The notes under the pieces were generated by a model that was not told where the DNA came from, ran no database searches, and was given only the letters and a program-made list of their open reading frames with translations. DNA of 24,394 nucleotides from CALMEC01 sp964393105 (lineage in GTDB: Bacteria; Actinomycetota; Thermoleophilia; Miltoncostaeales; Miltoncostaeaceae): the NCBI GenBank assembly GCA_964393105.1, contig CAYMSM010000064.1, positions 1 through 24,394 on the forward strand, in the 5' to 3' direction. The translations under genes were made by a program, and so were the position numbers. Shown here in pieces: positions 7,045 through 14,877 of the stretch. Positions within the stretch are counted from its first letter, which is position 1. The number at the start of each line of letters is the position of its first letter.

Positions 7045-7232
7045 GTCGTCACTCTAGTGTCCCGGGTTAGAAGCCCGTCGAGGATATGGAGGGTGACAAG
7101 CTCGCCTCGGTGTGCTTAACGCAGCCTCAACCCTGGCGACGGCGGTTCCGCAACCCCTCTCGCTACAATCCGGGCTGTGAACAACACCAAACGTTCGTTC
7201 CGGAATCGTTCTGGGGAAAGGAGTGATGCTCG
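7045..7232. promoter_or_regulatory. Divergent gap with htpX promoter and ribosome-binding site
   Basis: The 188-bp gap between divergent genes has a -10-like TACAAT (about 7163-7168) for htpX, with a poor -35. A strong Shine-Dalgarno GGAAAGGAG lies about ten bases before the htpX ATG. A small inverted repeat (CGGG...CCCG, about 7059-7073) lies near the lipoprotein start. The sequence is less GC-rich than its flanks. Confidence 0.4.
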
Positions 7233-8138
7233 ATGAGTCTCGCTGCGCAGAAGGCTGGAAACACCCTCCGCACGTTCGTTCTGCTCGCGGGCCTGACCGG
7301 CCTGTTGTTGATCGTCGGGCTGGTCGTGGGTGGCCGCAGCGGCTTGATCCTCTTTGCCGGCCTGGCCGTTGTCATGAACCTCTCCATGTACTGGTTCAGC
7401 GCGAAGATCGCGCTCAAGATGAGCAAAGCCGTTCCCGTCGACGAGGCCGAGGCACCCGAGCTTCACCGCATGATCGCCCGGTTGGCGACACGGGCGGGCA
7501 TCCCCAAGCCCAGCGTGTACGTCACCCCGGCCGAGCAGCCGAACGCTTTCGCAACGGGGCGCAACCCCAAGAACTCGGCGATCGCGGTCACCCAGGGCAT
7601 CGTCCAGGCGCTTTCGCCGCGTGAACTCGAGGGGGTCATCGCCCACGAGATGGCGCACATCAGGAACCGCGACATCCTGATCGCGAGCATCGCCGCGATG
7701 GTCGCGGGCGCGATCTCGGCGATCGCGAACTTCCTGCAGTTCTCAATGTTCTTCGGCGGCGGCGACGACGACGACAGCCCGCTCGGGTTCATCGGCATGA
7801 TCGCGACGATCATCTTGGCGCCCGTGGCCGCGATGATCATCCAGATGGCCGTCTCGCGCCAGCGCGAATACCAGGCGGATGCGACCGGCGCGGAGTTTCT
7901 GGGCGACGGCAACGGGCTTGCCGACGCGCTCGAGACGTTGGAGCGCGGATCCCACGCCATCCCGCTGGCCGTCAACCCGGCGTCGGCCCCGCTCTACATC
8001 GTCAATCCCCTCGCCGCGTTCGGCGGACGTGGGATGATGAAACTCTTCTCGAGCCACCCTCCGACCGCCGAGCGCGTCCGACGTCTTCGGTCGTTCAGCG
8101 GGGTGCTCATGACCACGTCGAAGGGGTTGGAGATTTGA
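7233..8138 (+). CDS. htpX: Membrane zinc metalloprotease HtpX (M48B)
   Basis: This is 301 residues. Two N-terminal membrane segments (TFVLLAGLTGLLLIVGLVV and GLILFAGLAVVMNLSMYWF) are followed by the HEMAH zinc site (His138, Glu139, His142). Two more hydrophobic segments follow (IAAMVAGAISAIANFLQF and IGMIATIILAPVAAMIIQMAV), then REYQADATG, where Glu212 is the likely third zinc ligand. The C-terminal SSHPPTAERVRRL is typical. HtpX degrades misfolded membrane proteins under envelope stress. The 3' end overlaps the next small gene by TTGA. The start is set by a strong Shine-Dalgarno. Confidence 0.96.
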   Translation: MSLAAQKAGNTLRTFVLLAGLTGLLLIVGLVVGGRSGLILFAGLAVVMNLSMYWFSAKIALKMSKAVPVDEAEAPELHRMIARLATRAGIPKPSVYVTPAEQPNAFATGRNPKNSAIAVTQGIVQALSPRELEGVIAHEMAHIRNRDILIASIAAMVAGAISAIANFLQFSMFFGGGDDDDSPLGFIGMIATIILAPVAAMIIQMAVSRQREYQADATGAEFLGDGNGLADALETLERGSHAIPLAVNPASAPLYIVNPLAAFGGRGMMKLFSSHPPTAERVRRLRSFSGVLMTTSKGLEI

Positions 8139-8386
8139 GCATCCGGGACGAGGTCGCGAAGCTGGTCGGCAGCGAGTCGGCAGGTCACAAGCGTCTGATC
8201 GAGTACGTCGTCAGGCAGCTTCGCGCGGGCCGCGACATGGCGGCAGTGCTCGATGACCCGTACGTCACGAACCGCTCCACGACGATGGACCGTCGAGCAC
8301 TGCTCGAGGAGCCCCAAGTCATCGAGGCCGCCGGCGCCGAGCTGGAGGCGCTTCGCGCGCAGTTGGAGGCGGTCCTCGGTCACTGA
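8135..8386 (+). CDS. Small protein of unknown function, coupled to htpX
   Basis: This is 83 residues starting at TTG 8135; the start overlaps the htpX stop by four bases (TTGA), so translation is probably coupled. It is charged and mostly helical (DEVAKLVGSESAGHKRLIEYVVRQLRAGRDMAAVLDDPYVTNR) and ends in a predicted helix AGAELEALRAQLEAVL. It has no membrane segment, Cys or His cluster. The DDPYVTNR segment looks like a structured loop. I recognise no family. By position it might modulate HtpX or simply be cotranscribed. Confidence 0.7.
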   Translation: MSIRDEVAKLVGSESAGHKRLIEYVVRQLRAGRDMAAVLDDPYVTNRSTTMDRRALLEEPQVIEAAGAELEALRAQLEAVLGH

Positions 8387-8477
8387 TTCGGGGGAGGCGT
8401 ATCCTCCGATCGATGACGAACTCGACGCTGCCGGGGTCCATCTCTTCCACGCCGCGTCGTGATCTCGGAGCACGCGG

Positions 8478-9917
8478 GTGAGGCGCTTCCTCGAAGAGAA
8501 CGAGACCATCATCCTGTTTGCCCAGGGGTTGGTGTTCTTCTCCTTGGGGTTCGCCGTCTGGATCCAACGTCGCCGTGCGACCCGGCTCAGGTTGACGCAG
8601 TCGTTGATCTGGCTCGCCGCGTTCGCGTTCGTCGAGGCGCTCGCCGTGTGGGGCTATGTCTTCGTCCCCATCCAGGAGAGCTACATCGGCTCCGGCCTCA
8701 TCGACGCGCTGCTCATCGTGCGCGCGGTGCTCCAGACGGCTGCCTTCCTGTTCCTGCTTCAGTTCGGGCTGCGACTGACCGTCGACTCGAGGCGCCGGAG
8801 GAACGCCTGGACGTCGGTGTCGGTCCTTGCGGCTGTGGGAATGCTTGTCGGGGCCGGCATCCTCTCGGCAAATGCGGGCTGGACGGTTGGGCAGTGGGAG
8901 GAGTCGGTCGGGGCGCTCTTGCGACACACGATCCTGCTGCCGGCGGCGATCGTCGCGGCGATCGGGCTCTGGCGCCAGCGCGGTGAGCTGGCCGAGGCGG
9001 GACTTCGTGGAATCCAACCGTTTGCCGCAGCGGCTGCGGGAACGCTGCTGTTCTACGCCGTGATCGCCGGCATCGTCGTCGAGCACCCGTTCTGGTCGCC
9101 CGGGGCGCCTGGGCCCGACCTCGCGCGATTCGGTGCCGGGGGGATCCAGCTGGCCGTGTTTCGCGGTCTGGCCGGTCTGATGCTTTCGGTCATCGCGGTC
9201 AAGCTCCTCGAGATCTTCGAGTTCGAGGCGAAGCAGCGGATCGAGTCACTCGACCGCGCGCGTGCCGTGGCCGAGGAGCGCGCGCGCTTCGGCCGTGACC
9301 TGCACGACGGCACCATCCAGTCGTTGTACGCGGCGGGGCTGCATTTGGAGTCCGTCGCGATCACCTCGACCGATCCCGATACCCGCAAGCAGGTACGGCA
9401 GGTGGTCGAGGGGATCAATGCGACGATCAGGCAGATCCGCGAGTACATCTCGGGGCTACGCCGGCCCGACGCCGATGCCGCGATGATCGCGACGCGCCTG
9501 CAGGATCTGGCGCGTCACTTCGCCCGCGAGACCCGGGTGGTGGTCCATGTCCGTGTTCGAGGGGTCGATTTGGCCGGACCGATACCGGACGAGGCGGGCC
9601 AGCACTTGGAGCAGGTCCTGCGTGAGGCGCTCTCCAACGCCGCCCGGCATGGACGGGCGACGCAGATCGATGTCGAGCTGGCATTCGCGCCCGACGAGCT
9701 CGACCTGTTCGTCATCGATGACGGCATCGGAATTGCCGATCCACCCGTGCACGGGGGTGAAGGTCTTCGCAACATCCGCGAACGCGCCCGTCGATTGGGT
9801 GGCCGTGCCGAGATCGGTCCGGTCGCAGGTGGCGGTACGCGCGTCTCGCTTGCGATCCCGCTGGACATCGAGGCGCCGGACGAGTCCGATTCGAAACCCC
9901 AGGAGGTCCTTCGTTGA
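8478..9917 (+). CDS. Membrane sensor histidine kinase, NarL/LiaS type (HisKA_3)
   Basis: This is 479 residues from GTG 8478. About seven membrane segments fill residues 10-243 with little extracytoplasmic sequence, so the sensor probably reads a membrane or intramembrane signal. A coiled linker (EFEAKQRIESLDRARAVAEERAR) leads into the dimerisation domain with RDLHDGTIQSLYA, phospho-acceptor His276. The ATPase domain has the N-box EALSNAARHG (Asn387), the G1-box DDGIG (Asp414) and GGEGLRNIRERARRLGG. It should phosphorylate the response regulator encoded next, with which it overlaps by TTGA. The sequence does not reveal the signal. Confidence 0.92.
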   Translation: MRRFLEENETIILFAQGLVFFSLGFAVWIQRRRATRLRLTQSLIWLAAFAFVEALAVWGYVFVPIQESYIGSGLIDALLIVRAVLQTAAFLFLLQFGLRLTVDSRRRRNAWTSVSVLAAVGMLVGAGILSANAGWTVGQWEESVGALLRHTILLPAAIVAAIGLWRQRGELAEAGLRGIQPFAAAAAGTLLFYAVIAGIVVEHPFWSPGAPGPDLARFGAGGIQLAVFRGLAGLMLSVIAVKLLEIFEFEAKQRIESLDRARAVAEERARFGRDLHDGTIQSLYAAGLHLESVAITSTDPDTRKQVRQVVEGINATIRQIREYISGLRRPDADAAMIATRLQDLARHFARETRVVVHVRVRGVDLAGPIPDEAGQHLEQVLREALSNAARHGRATQIDVELAFAPDELDLFVIDDGIGIADPPVHGGEGLRNIRERARRLGGRAEIGPVAGGGTRVSLAIPLDIEAPDESDSKPQEVLR

Positions 9918-10579
9918 GTGCTCCCGACATCATCCGCGTCCTGATCGTTGACGATCACCAGGTCGTCCGACTCGGACTGCGATCGCTCCTGGCGCACACG
10001 AGCGGCTTTCGCGTCGTCGGCGAAGCCGGCACCGTCGCGGAATCGATCGCGATGGCCGAGCAGGCCAAGCCCGACGTGGTGCTGATGGACATACGGCTGC
10101 CGGATGGCAGCGGCGTGGAGGCTTGCCGGGAGATCAAGAAGCATCACCCGGACATGCGCGTGGTGATGCTGACCTCATACACGGACGAGGAGGCCATCGT
10201 CGGGTCGGTGATGGCGGGGGCCAACGGGTACCTGCTGAAGCAGGCGGACTCCGATGCGCTGACCCGGGCGATCCGCGATGCGGCGGCCGGGGCGTCGGCG
10301 CTCGACCCGCGCGCTGCGGGGACGCTCCTGGCCCAGTTCCGCGAGCTCTCGGCCAAGCAGGCCGAGGCCGAGCTTGCAGGTCTGACCGATCGCGAACGGC
10401 GCATGCTCGCCCTGATCGCCGAGGGCTATACCAATCGCGCGATCGGTGAGGTACTGCACCTTTCCGAGAAGACCGTGCGCAACCACGTCAGCCAACTCCT
10501 TCGTAAGCTCGGCTTCCAGCGTCGCTCACAAGCGGCGGCATGGGCGGGAAAACGCCGCCTGGAGTTGCCGCCCGAGTAG
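9914..10579 (+). CDS. NarL/LuxR-family response regulator
   Basis: This is 221 residues. The start is TTG 9914, overlapping the kinase stop by four bases. The receiver domain (about 8-125) shows VLIVDDHQ acidic residues, phospho-acceptor Asp59 in VVLMDIRLPDG, LTSYTDE with the switch Ser/Thr, and Lys in GYLLKQ. The C-terminal LuxR helix-turn-helix (about 156-215) reads LTDRERRMLALIAEGYTNRAI, then GEVLHLSEKTVRNHVSQLLRKLG. The pair forms a complete two-component system. Its targets are unknown; the repeats downstream at 10723-10812 contain a palindrome that could be tested as a binding site. Confidence 0.94.
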   Translation: MSAPDIIRVLIVDDHQVVRLGLRSLLAHTSGFRVVGEAGTVAESIAMAEQAKPDVVLMDIRLPDGSGVEACREIKKHHPDMRVVMLTSYTDEEAIVGSVMAGANGYLLKQADSDALTRAIRDAAAGASALDPRAAGTLLAQFRELSAKQAEAELAGLTDRERRMLALIAEGYTNRAIGEVLHLSEKTVRNHVSQLLRKLGFQRRSQAAAWAGKRRLELPPE

Positions 10580-10722
10580 TGGCCAACGGGGCACCGCCTG
10601 GATCACAAACGAGCTCCTACGCGGCGCTCGTGACGGCCAGTAGTGCCTTCCATGCGACCTCGACGGCCGCCAGTCCGACTCGTGGGCCGAGGACGGACCG
10701 TTCACCCCTCGGTGGCACTCCC

Positions 10723-10745
10723 GGTGTCTGACACCTGGTGTTGCA
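10723..10745. repeat. 23-bp direct repeat, copy 1, with palindrome GGTGTCTGACACC
   Basis: The copy begins with the 13-base palindrome GGTGTC-T-GACACC and continues TGGTGTTGCA. An exact second copy starts 67 bases downstream. The flanks of the two copies differ. Confidence 0.85.
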
Positions 10746-10789
10746 CAGCGGGGTCACGTCGCGACCAATTGGCCGCCACCGCAACAAAG

Positions 10790-10812
10790 GGTGTCTGACA
10801 CCTGGTGTTGCA
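10790..10812. repeat. 23-bp direct repeat, copy 2
   Basis: This is an exact copy of the 23 bases at 10723, again starting with GGTGTCTGACACC. It lies about 80 bp before the UPF0182 start. The spacing is 67 bp start to start, between six and seven turns of the helix. Confidence 0.85.
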
Positions 10813-10893
10813 GGGGGTCGGACCCGTCGCAGACCGATCTATGGCGACAGTCCGGGGGCGAGTCGCGGCTCAGACCCAGTAGGCTGACGGGCA

Positions 10894-13800
10894 GTGAGTC
10901 GGCGAACCATGCGGGTGTGGCGTCTCCAGATCGTGATCCCGGCGATCATCGTGCTCCTCGTGCTTGCGCGAATTGCGTTGCACTACGGGGCGGAGCTGAC
11001 GATCAAGGGCGCCTTCTACGAAGCACTCGGCATTGGTGGTGTCTACGCCACGCGCTGGCATTGGACGATCGCGCTCCTCGCCATCGGCGTCGGCTTCGCG
11101 CTCTTGCTCTCACTCCCCCTGCTGTTGCTGCGCGGAAAGGCACAGCCCATTGTGCTCGACCCCGACGTGCCCGTTGGCGATCCCACGGATCCGCGCGGGG
11201 ACGCGTTCTCGCGCCGGTTCCCCGGTCTGGGCCGGGGAGCCCAGACGTTGGCGCGCGACCCGGGCGGCAAGATGGTGCGCGTCGCGCTTCGCCTTGCCTG
11301 GCTTGCGGCGTTCGTGATCTTGACGCTGGCCATCGTTCCGACCCTGGCGTCTGCTCGCGACGAGATCCTCGCGTGGCGCAACCGCACGGACTTCGGCGTC
11401 GTCGACCCGGTGTTCGGCAGCGACATCGGGTTCTTTGTGTTCTCGGAGCCGGCGTTGAGTTCGATCGCGCGGATCGCGGCAGTCGGTCTCGCGCTCGCAG
11501 GGATCGCGGTGGTTGTCGTGGGCCTCGGCCTGAGCCTCGTCGAGCGGCAGCGCCTGGGTCCCGCGGCCGGCGCGGGGATCGTCCGGCGCACGACGACATT
11601 CGCGTTCGCGCTGGGTGGGCTCTTCCTGCTGGCGCTCGGATCGCTCATCTGGCTGTCGCGCTATGCGCTGACACGCGCCGGCGACGGTGATGTGTTGGGC
11701 GGGGCGGGGGCTGCGGTCCGTAACGTCGACATCCCGACCCGCACCGTCGGCGCCTGGTTTGTCGCGGCAATGGCAATCGGGCTCCTTGTGCTCGCAGTGC
11801 CGGCGATCCGCGCCCGCGTCGCTCGCATCCCCCTGTCGCGCGCGGTGTTCATCATCGCGATCGTCTGGGTGGGCGTTGCACTCGCGCTGACGGTCCTGGC
11901 GACCGCGTGGTGGCTCATCCTGCTGATCCCCGCGATCGTCGCCATCGTGTGGTCACGCAATCAGGGCGCGACGAACCCGATTGCCAAGCAACCGACCCCC
12001 ATGGTGCTGTGGCCGATCGTCGCGGCAGCCAGCACGTTCGTCGTGGTGCTCCTGGGTCCGATCGGCGCGGCGCTCAACGACGCGATCGTGTTGCGAGGCT
12101 CGCAGCTGCAGGTCGAGCGGCAGAACATCGAGGCCACGTTGACCGCCACACGCGCGGCGACCGGCCTCGACAAGGCCAAGGTCGTCGAGGCCGACTACCG
12201 CCAGCGGGGCGTCACGCGCGCCGCGATCGCCCTGGCGCCCGCTTCGGTCGCGTCGTTGCGGTTCCTCGACATCCCGCCGACCCGTGAGGCCTGCTTGCGC
12301 CTGCAGACCATCAACCAGTTCTATACGTGCGCGGACGTCGACGTCGACCGGTACACGATCGCCGATCGCAAGCGCACGCTGTTCTCGATCGGTCGCGAGA
12401 TCGACTACTCCAAGTTCACGGACGCGGACTTCCAGCGACGGCATTTCACATACACGCACGGATACGGGCTGATCATGGCGCCGGTCGACGAGATCGACCC
12501 CAACACCGGTCGTCCCAAGTTCGTGGTGGGAGGCATCCCGCAGACGGTCGCCGGGGACTTCATCCAGCCGGCAGTGGCGCAGCCCTCGATCTACTTCGGG
12601 GCGCAGCCCGACATGCCGTGGGCGATGGTCGACACCACGCAACCCGAGTTCGACCGCACGACAAACGAGACGATCGATTGGGCCGGCACGACCGGGGTCA
12701 GGGTGGGCTCCGGCTGGCGACGGCTCGCCCTGACCGAGTTCCTGGGCGGGCTTCCGTACATCGGAGGTGGACGGCGCGTCTGGAACGCCACCGCCGGCCG
12801 TCCGGCCAACGCGGATTCGTCGACGCTCCTGTATCGCGACATCGGCAGCCGGGTTGGCGAGATCGCACCGTTCTTGGCGCTCGATTCGGACCCCTACTTC
12901 ACCGCAGCCGACGGGCGGGTGTTCGTCGTCGCCAACGCCTACGCGGCGACCGCGCGATACCCATACGCCGTGCCCAACGGTGGGGTCAACTACCTTCGCC
13001 ACACCGTCACCGCGGTGATGGACGCGTACACCGGCGAGACCAAGCTCTACCTGATGGACGACAAGGAGCCCATCACCCGCACGTGGCGGGCGGTATACCC
13101 GGAGCTCTTCACCCCCGGGTCCCAGATGCCCCAGGGCCTTCGCGCGCATCTGCGCTACGGCGAGGACCTGTTCGACTACCAGTCCGCGGCGATCGAGCGC
13201 TTCCACGTGACCGACACCGACGTGTTCTTCAACGGTGACGAGGCGTGGGCGATCACCGAGGAGGCGTACGGCGCCGGGGTCGAGGGCGAGCGCATCGAGT
13301 CGCCCGCCCGCTTCACGTACGCGGTCCTGCCCGGCGAGACCGAGGAACGGTTCGTCGCGGTGCGCGCGTACAAGCCGGCGGCGCGCGGCCGCGGCATCGG
13401 GTTCTCCGGATGGCTCGCCGTGTCGAACGAACCGGCGGACTTTGGGGCGCTCACGATCCTGCGGTTCCCGATCAACGGGGACCAGGCGCTCGATTCGCTC
13501 GACACGTTCACGTCGAATGTCGCGCGCGACCCCGAGCTTTCGCAGGAGATCACCACGCGGCGCGACCAGGTGTTACGCGGCAACACGATCGTCACGCCAA
13601 TCGGGCAAGGGCTCCTGTACGTGCAACCGCTGTACCTGGACGCACCCGGCGATTCGCTGCCCACGCTGTGGCAGGTGATCGTCAGTTTCGGCGACGGCAG
13701 GGTCTCCTCGGGCGCGAGCTTCCAGGAGGCGCTGTCCGAGGCGCTCGGCGTCGAGCCAGACCCCGAACCGGGTCCGGCTCCGGCTCCCGGCACGACACCC

Positions 13801-13977
13801 GCGCCCGGTCCGACAATCGCGCAGCTCGTCCGTCGCGCGTCGGATGAGTTCGAGGCCTACCGCAAGGCGTTCGGCGAGGGCAAGGACGAGGAGGCCGCAC
13901 GTCACCTTCGGGCATTCCGCCAGGCGCTGGCCCAGGCGCGACGCGCCGCCGACGAGGGCGGTGCGGGCACGCCCTAA
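10894..13977 (+). CDS. UPF0182 family large integral membrane protein
   Basis: This is 1027 residues from GTG 10894, or ATG 10909 (MRVWRLQIVIPAIIVLLVLAR). The N-terminal third contains about seven membrane segments, for example IVIPAIIVLLVLARIALHY, WTIALLAIGVGFALLLSLPLL and LAWLAAFVILTLAIVPTL. A large extracytoplasmic region follows, with family-typical phrases such as YTHGYGLIMAPV, QPSIYFGAQ, PYLVL-like FLALDSDPYF, RHTVTAVMDAYTGETKLYLMD and MPQGLRAHLRYGEDLF. A Pro/Ala-rich linker (PEPGPAPAPGTTPAPGPT) precedes a charged helical tail. The function of UPF0182/COG1615 is not established. The gene stands alone, with a repeat-bearing spacer upstream. Confidence 0.93.
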   Translation: MSRRTMRVWRLQIVIPAIIVLLVLARIALHYGAELTIKGAFYEALGIGGVYATRWHWTIALLAIGVGFALLLSLPLLLLRGKAQPIVLDPDVPVGDPTDPRGDAFSRRFPGLGRGAQTLARDPGGKMVRVALRLAWLAAFVILTLAIVPTLASARDEILAWRNRTDFGVVDPVFGSDIGFFVFSEPALSSIARIAAVGLALAGIAVVVVGLGLSLVERQRLGPAAGAGIVRRTTTFAFALGGLFLLALGSLIWLSRYALTRAGDGDVLGGAGAAVRNVDIPTRTVGAWFVAAMAIGLLVLAVPAIRARVARIPLSRAVFIIAIVWVGVALALTVLATAWWLILLIPAIVAIVWSRNQGATNPIAKQPTPMVLWPIVAAASTFVVVLLGPIGAALNDAIVLRGSQLQVERQNIEATLTATRAATGLDKAKVVEADYRQRGVTRAAIALAPASVASLRFLDIPPTREACLRLQTINQFYTCADVDVDRYTIADRKRTLFSIGREIDYSKFTDADFQRRHFTYTHGYGLIMAPVDEIDPNTGRPKFVVGGIPQTVAGDFIQPAVAQPSIYFGAQPDMPWAMVDTTQPEFDRTTNETIDWAGTTGVRVGSGWRRLALTEFLGGLPYIGGGRRVWNATAGRPANADSSTLLYRDIGSRVGEIAPFLALDSDPYFTAADGRVFVVANAYAATARYPYAVPNGGVNYLRHTVTAVMDAYTGETKLYLMDDKEPITRTWRAVYPELFTPGSQMPQGLRAHLRYGEDLFDYQSAAIERFHVTDTDVFFNGDEAWAITEEAYGAGVEGERIESPARFTYAVLPGETEERFVAVRAYKPAARGRGIGFSGWLAVSNEPADFGALTILRFPINGDQALDSLDTFTSNVARDPELSQEITTRRDQVLRGNTIVTPIGQGLLYVQPLYLDAPGDSLPTLWQVIVSFGDGRVSSGASFQEALSEALGVEPDPEPGPAPAPGTTPAPGPTIAQLVRRASDEFEAYRKAFGEGKDEEAARHLRAFRQALAQARRAADEGGAGTP

Positions 13978-14085
13978 CGGGAGCGCCGGTCGAGCTGATC
14001 GGCCGCGAATACGCCGTAGAGGAAGGATTCGGCGACCTGCCGTAGAATCCGCCTGACGCTCATTCCCCTCGCCAGAGGTGCGTCA
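13978..14085 (+). promoter_or_regulatory. Upstream region of the parA-ftsZ operon
   Basis: This 108-bp gap contains TAGAAT (about 14043-14048), a reasonable -10 element, but no clear -35 at the expected distance. AGAGGTG lies a few bases before the parA ATG and would serve as Shine-Dalgarno. Confidence 0.35.
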
Positions 14086-14877
14086 ATGTCACGACCGGCA
14101 AGAGTGCTGGTACTCGCGAACCAAAAAGGTGGCGTCGCCAAGACGACGACCACGCTCAACCTCGGTGCCGCGCTCAAGGAGCGCGGATGCCGCGTCCTTG
14201 CGCTCGATCTCGATCCGCAAAGCAACCTCTCGATGAGCCAAGGCATCGACGTCGAGTCGCTCAGCACGACGATGTATGACGTGCTCGTGACCGCCCGGCC
14301 GCTCTCCGAGGTCATCCACGCCAAGGAGATCGACATCGCCGCCGCGGGTATCGAGCTGGCCGGCGCCGAGCTTGCGCTCTCGGGGATGATCGGGCGCGAA
14401 CGCGCGCTGGACCGCGCGATCAAGCCCTACCGCGACCTGTACGACTACATCCTGATCGACACGCCGCCGTCGCTCGGCCTGCTGACGATCAACGCGATGG
14501 TCGCCGCCGACGGGGTCATCGTTCCGGTGCAATGCGAGTACCTGTCGCTGCGCGGCCTGGCGCAGCTTCGCCAGACGTTGGCCCAGGTGCGCGAGCACCT
14601 CAACCCACGCGTCGACATCTGGGGGATCATCCCTACGATGTACGACGGACGGACGGTCCACGGCCGTGAGGCGCTCGCCATGCTCGAAGAGAGCTTCGGT
14701 GACGTCGTGTTCACGACGCGGATCGGCAAGACAATCAAGTTCGCAGAGGCGCCGGTCAGGGGCCAGAGTGTGTTGACATACGACAGCGGGGGGCAGGCGG
14801 CCCGCTGGTACCGCCGCCTTGCAGACGAGGTCCTCGAGCGTGATGCGGCCGCTGCGGGCGCGAAAGCCGCCGCATGA
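14086..14877 (+). CDS. ParA/Soj-family P-loop ATPase
   Basis: This is 263 residues. The deviant Walker A KGGVAKTT (14-21) follows VLVLANQ. DLDPQSNLSMSQG and the Walker B-like YILIDTPPSLG are canonical, as are PVQCEYLSLRGLAQL and GIIPTMYDGRTVHGREAL. ParA ATPases form ATP-dependent dimers that bind DNA or membrane and position chromosomes, plasmids or large complexes. There is no parB in the window, so it is probably not the chromosomal parAB pair; it overlaps an ftsZ-family gene by ATGA. A role in placing the FtsZ polymer is a reasonable inference but not shown. Confidence 0.93.
   Translation: MSRPARVLVLANQKGGVAKTTTTLNLGAALKERGCRVLALDLDPQSNLSMSQGIDVESLSTTMYDVLVTARPLSEVIHAKEIDIAAAGIELAGAELALSGMIGRERALDRAIKPYRDLYDYILIDTPPSLGLLTINAMVAADGVIVPVQCEYLSLRGLAQLRQTLAQVREHLNPRVDIWGIIPTMYDGRTVHGREALAMLEESFGDVVFTTRIGKTIKFAEAPVRGQSVLTYDSGGQAARWYRRLADEVLERDAAAAGAKAAA

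Larger units (their letters stand above)
10580..10893. other. Gene-poor spacer before the UPF0182 gene
   Basis: No plausible gene lies in these 314 bases. They hold the two 23-bp direct repeats described separately and a CCAATTGG palindrome at about 10765-10772 between them. A promoter for the UPF0182 gene is expected here, but I see no convincing -35/-10 pair. Confidence 0.5.

Noticed and set aside
10723..10812. CRISPR array
   Set aside because: There are only two repeats with one spacer of 44 bp between them, no cas genes, and a palindromic repeat unlike typical CRISPR repeats.
11953..13206. 417-codon minus-strand frame inside the UPF0182 gene
   Set aside because: It is opposite to a well-recognised family and shows no membrane or domain pattern.
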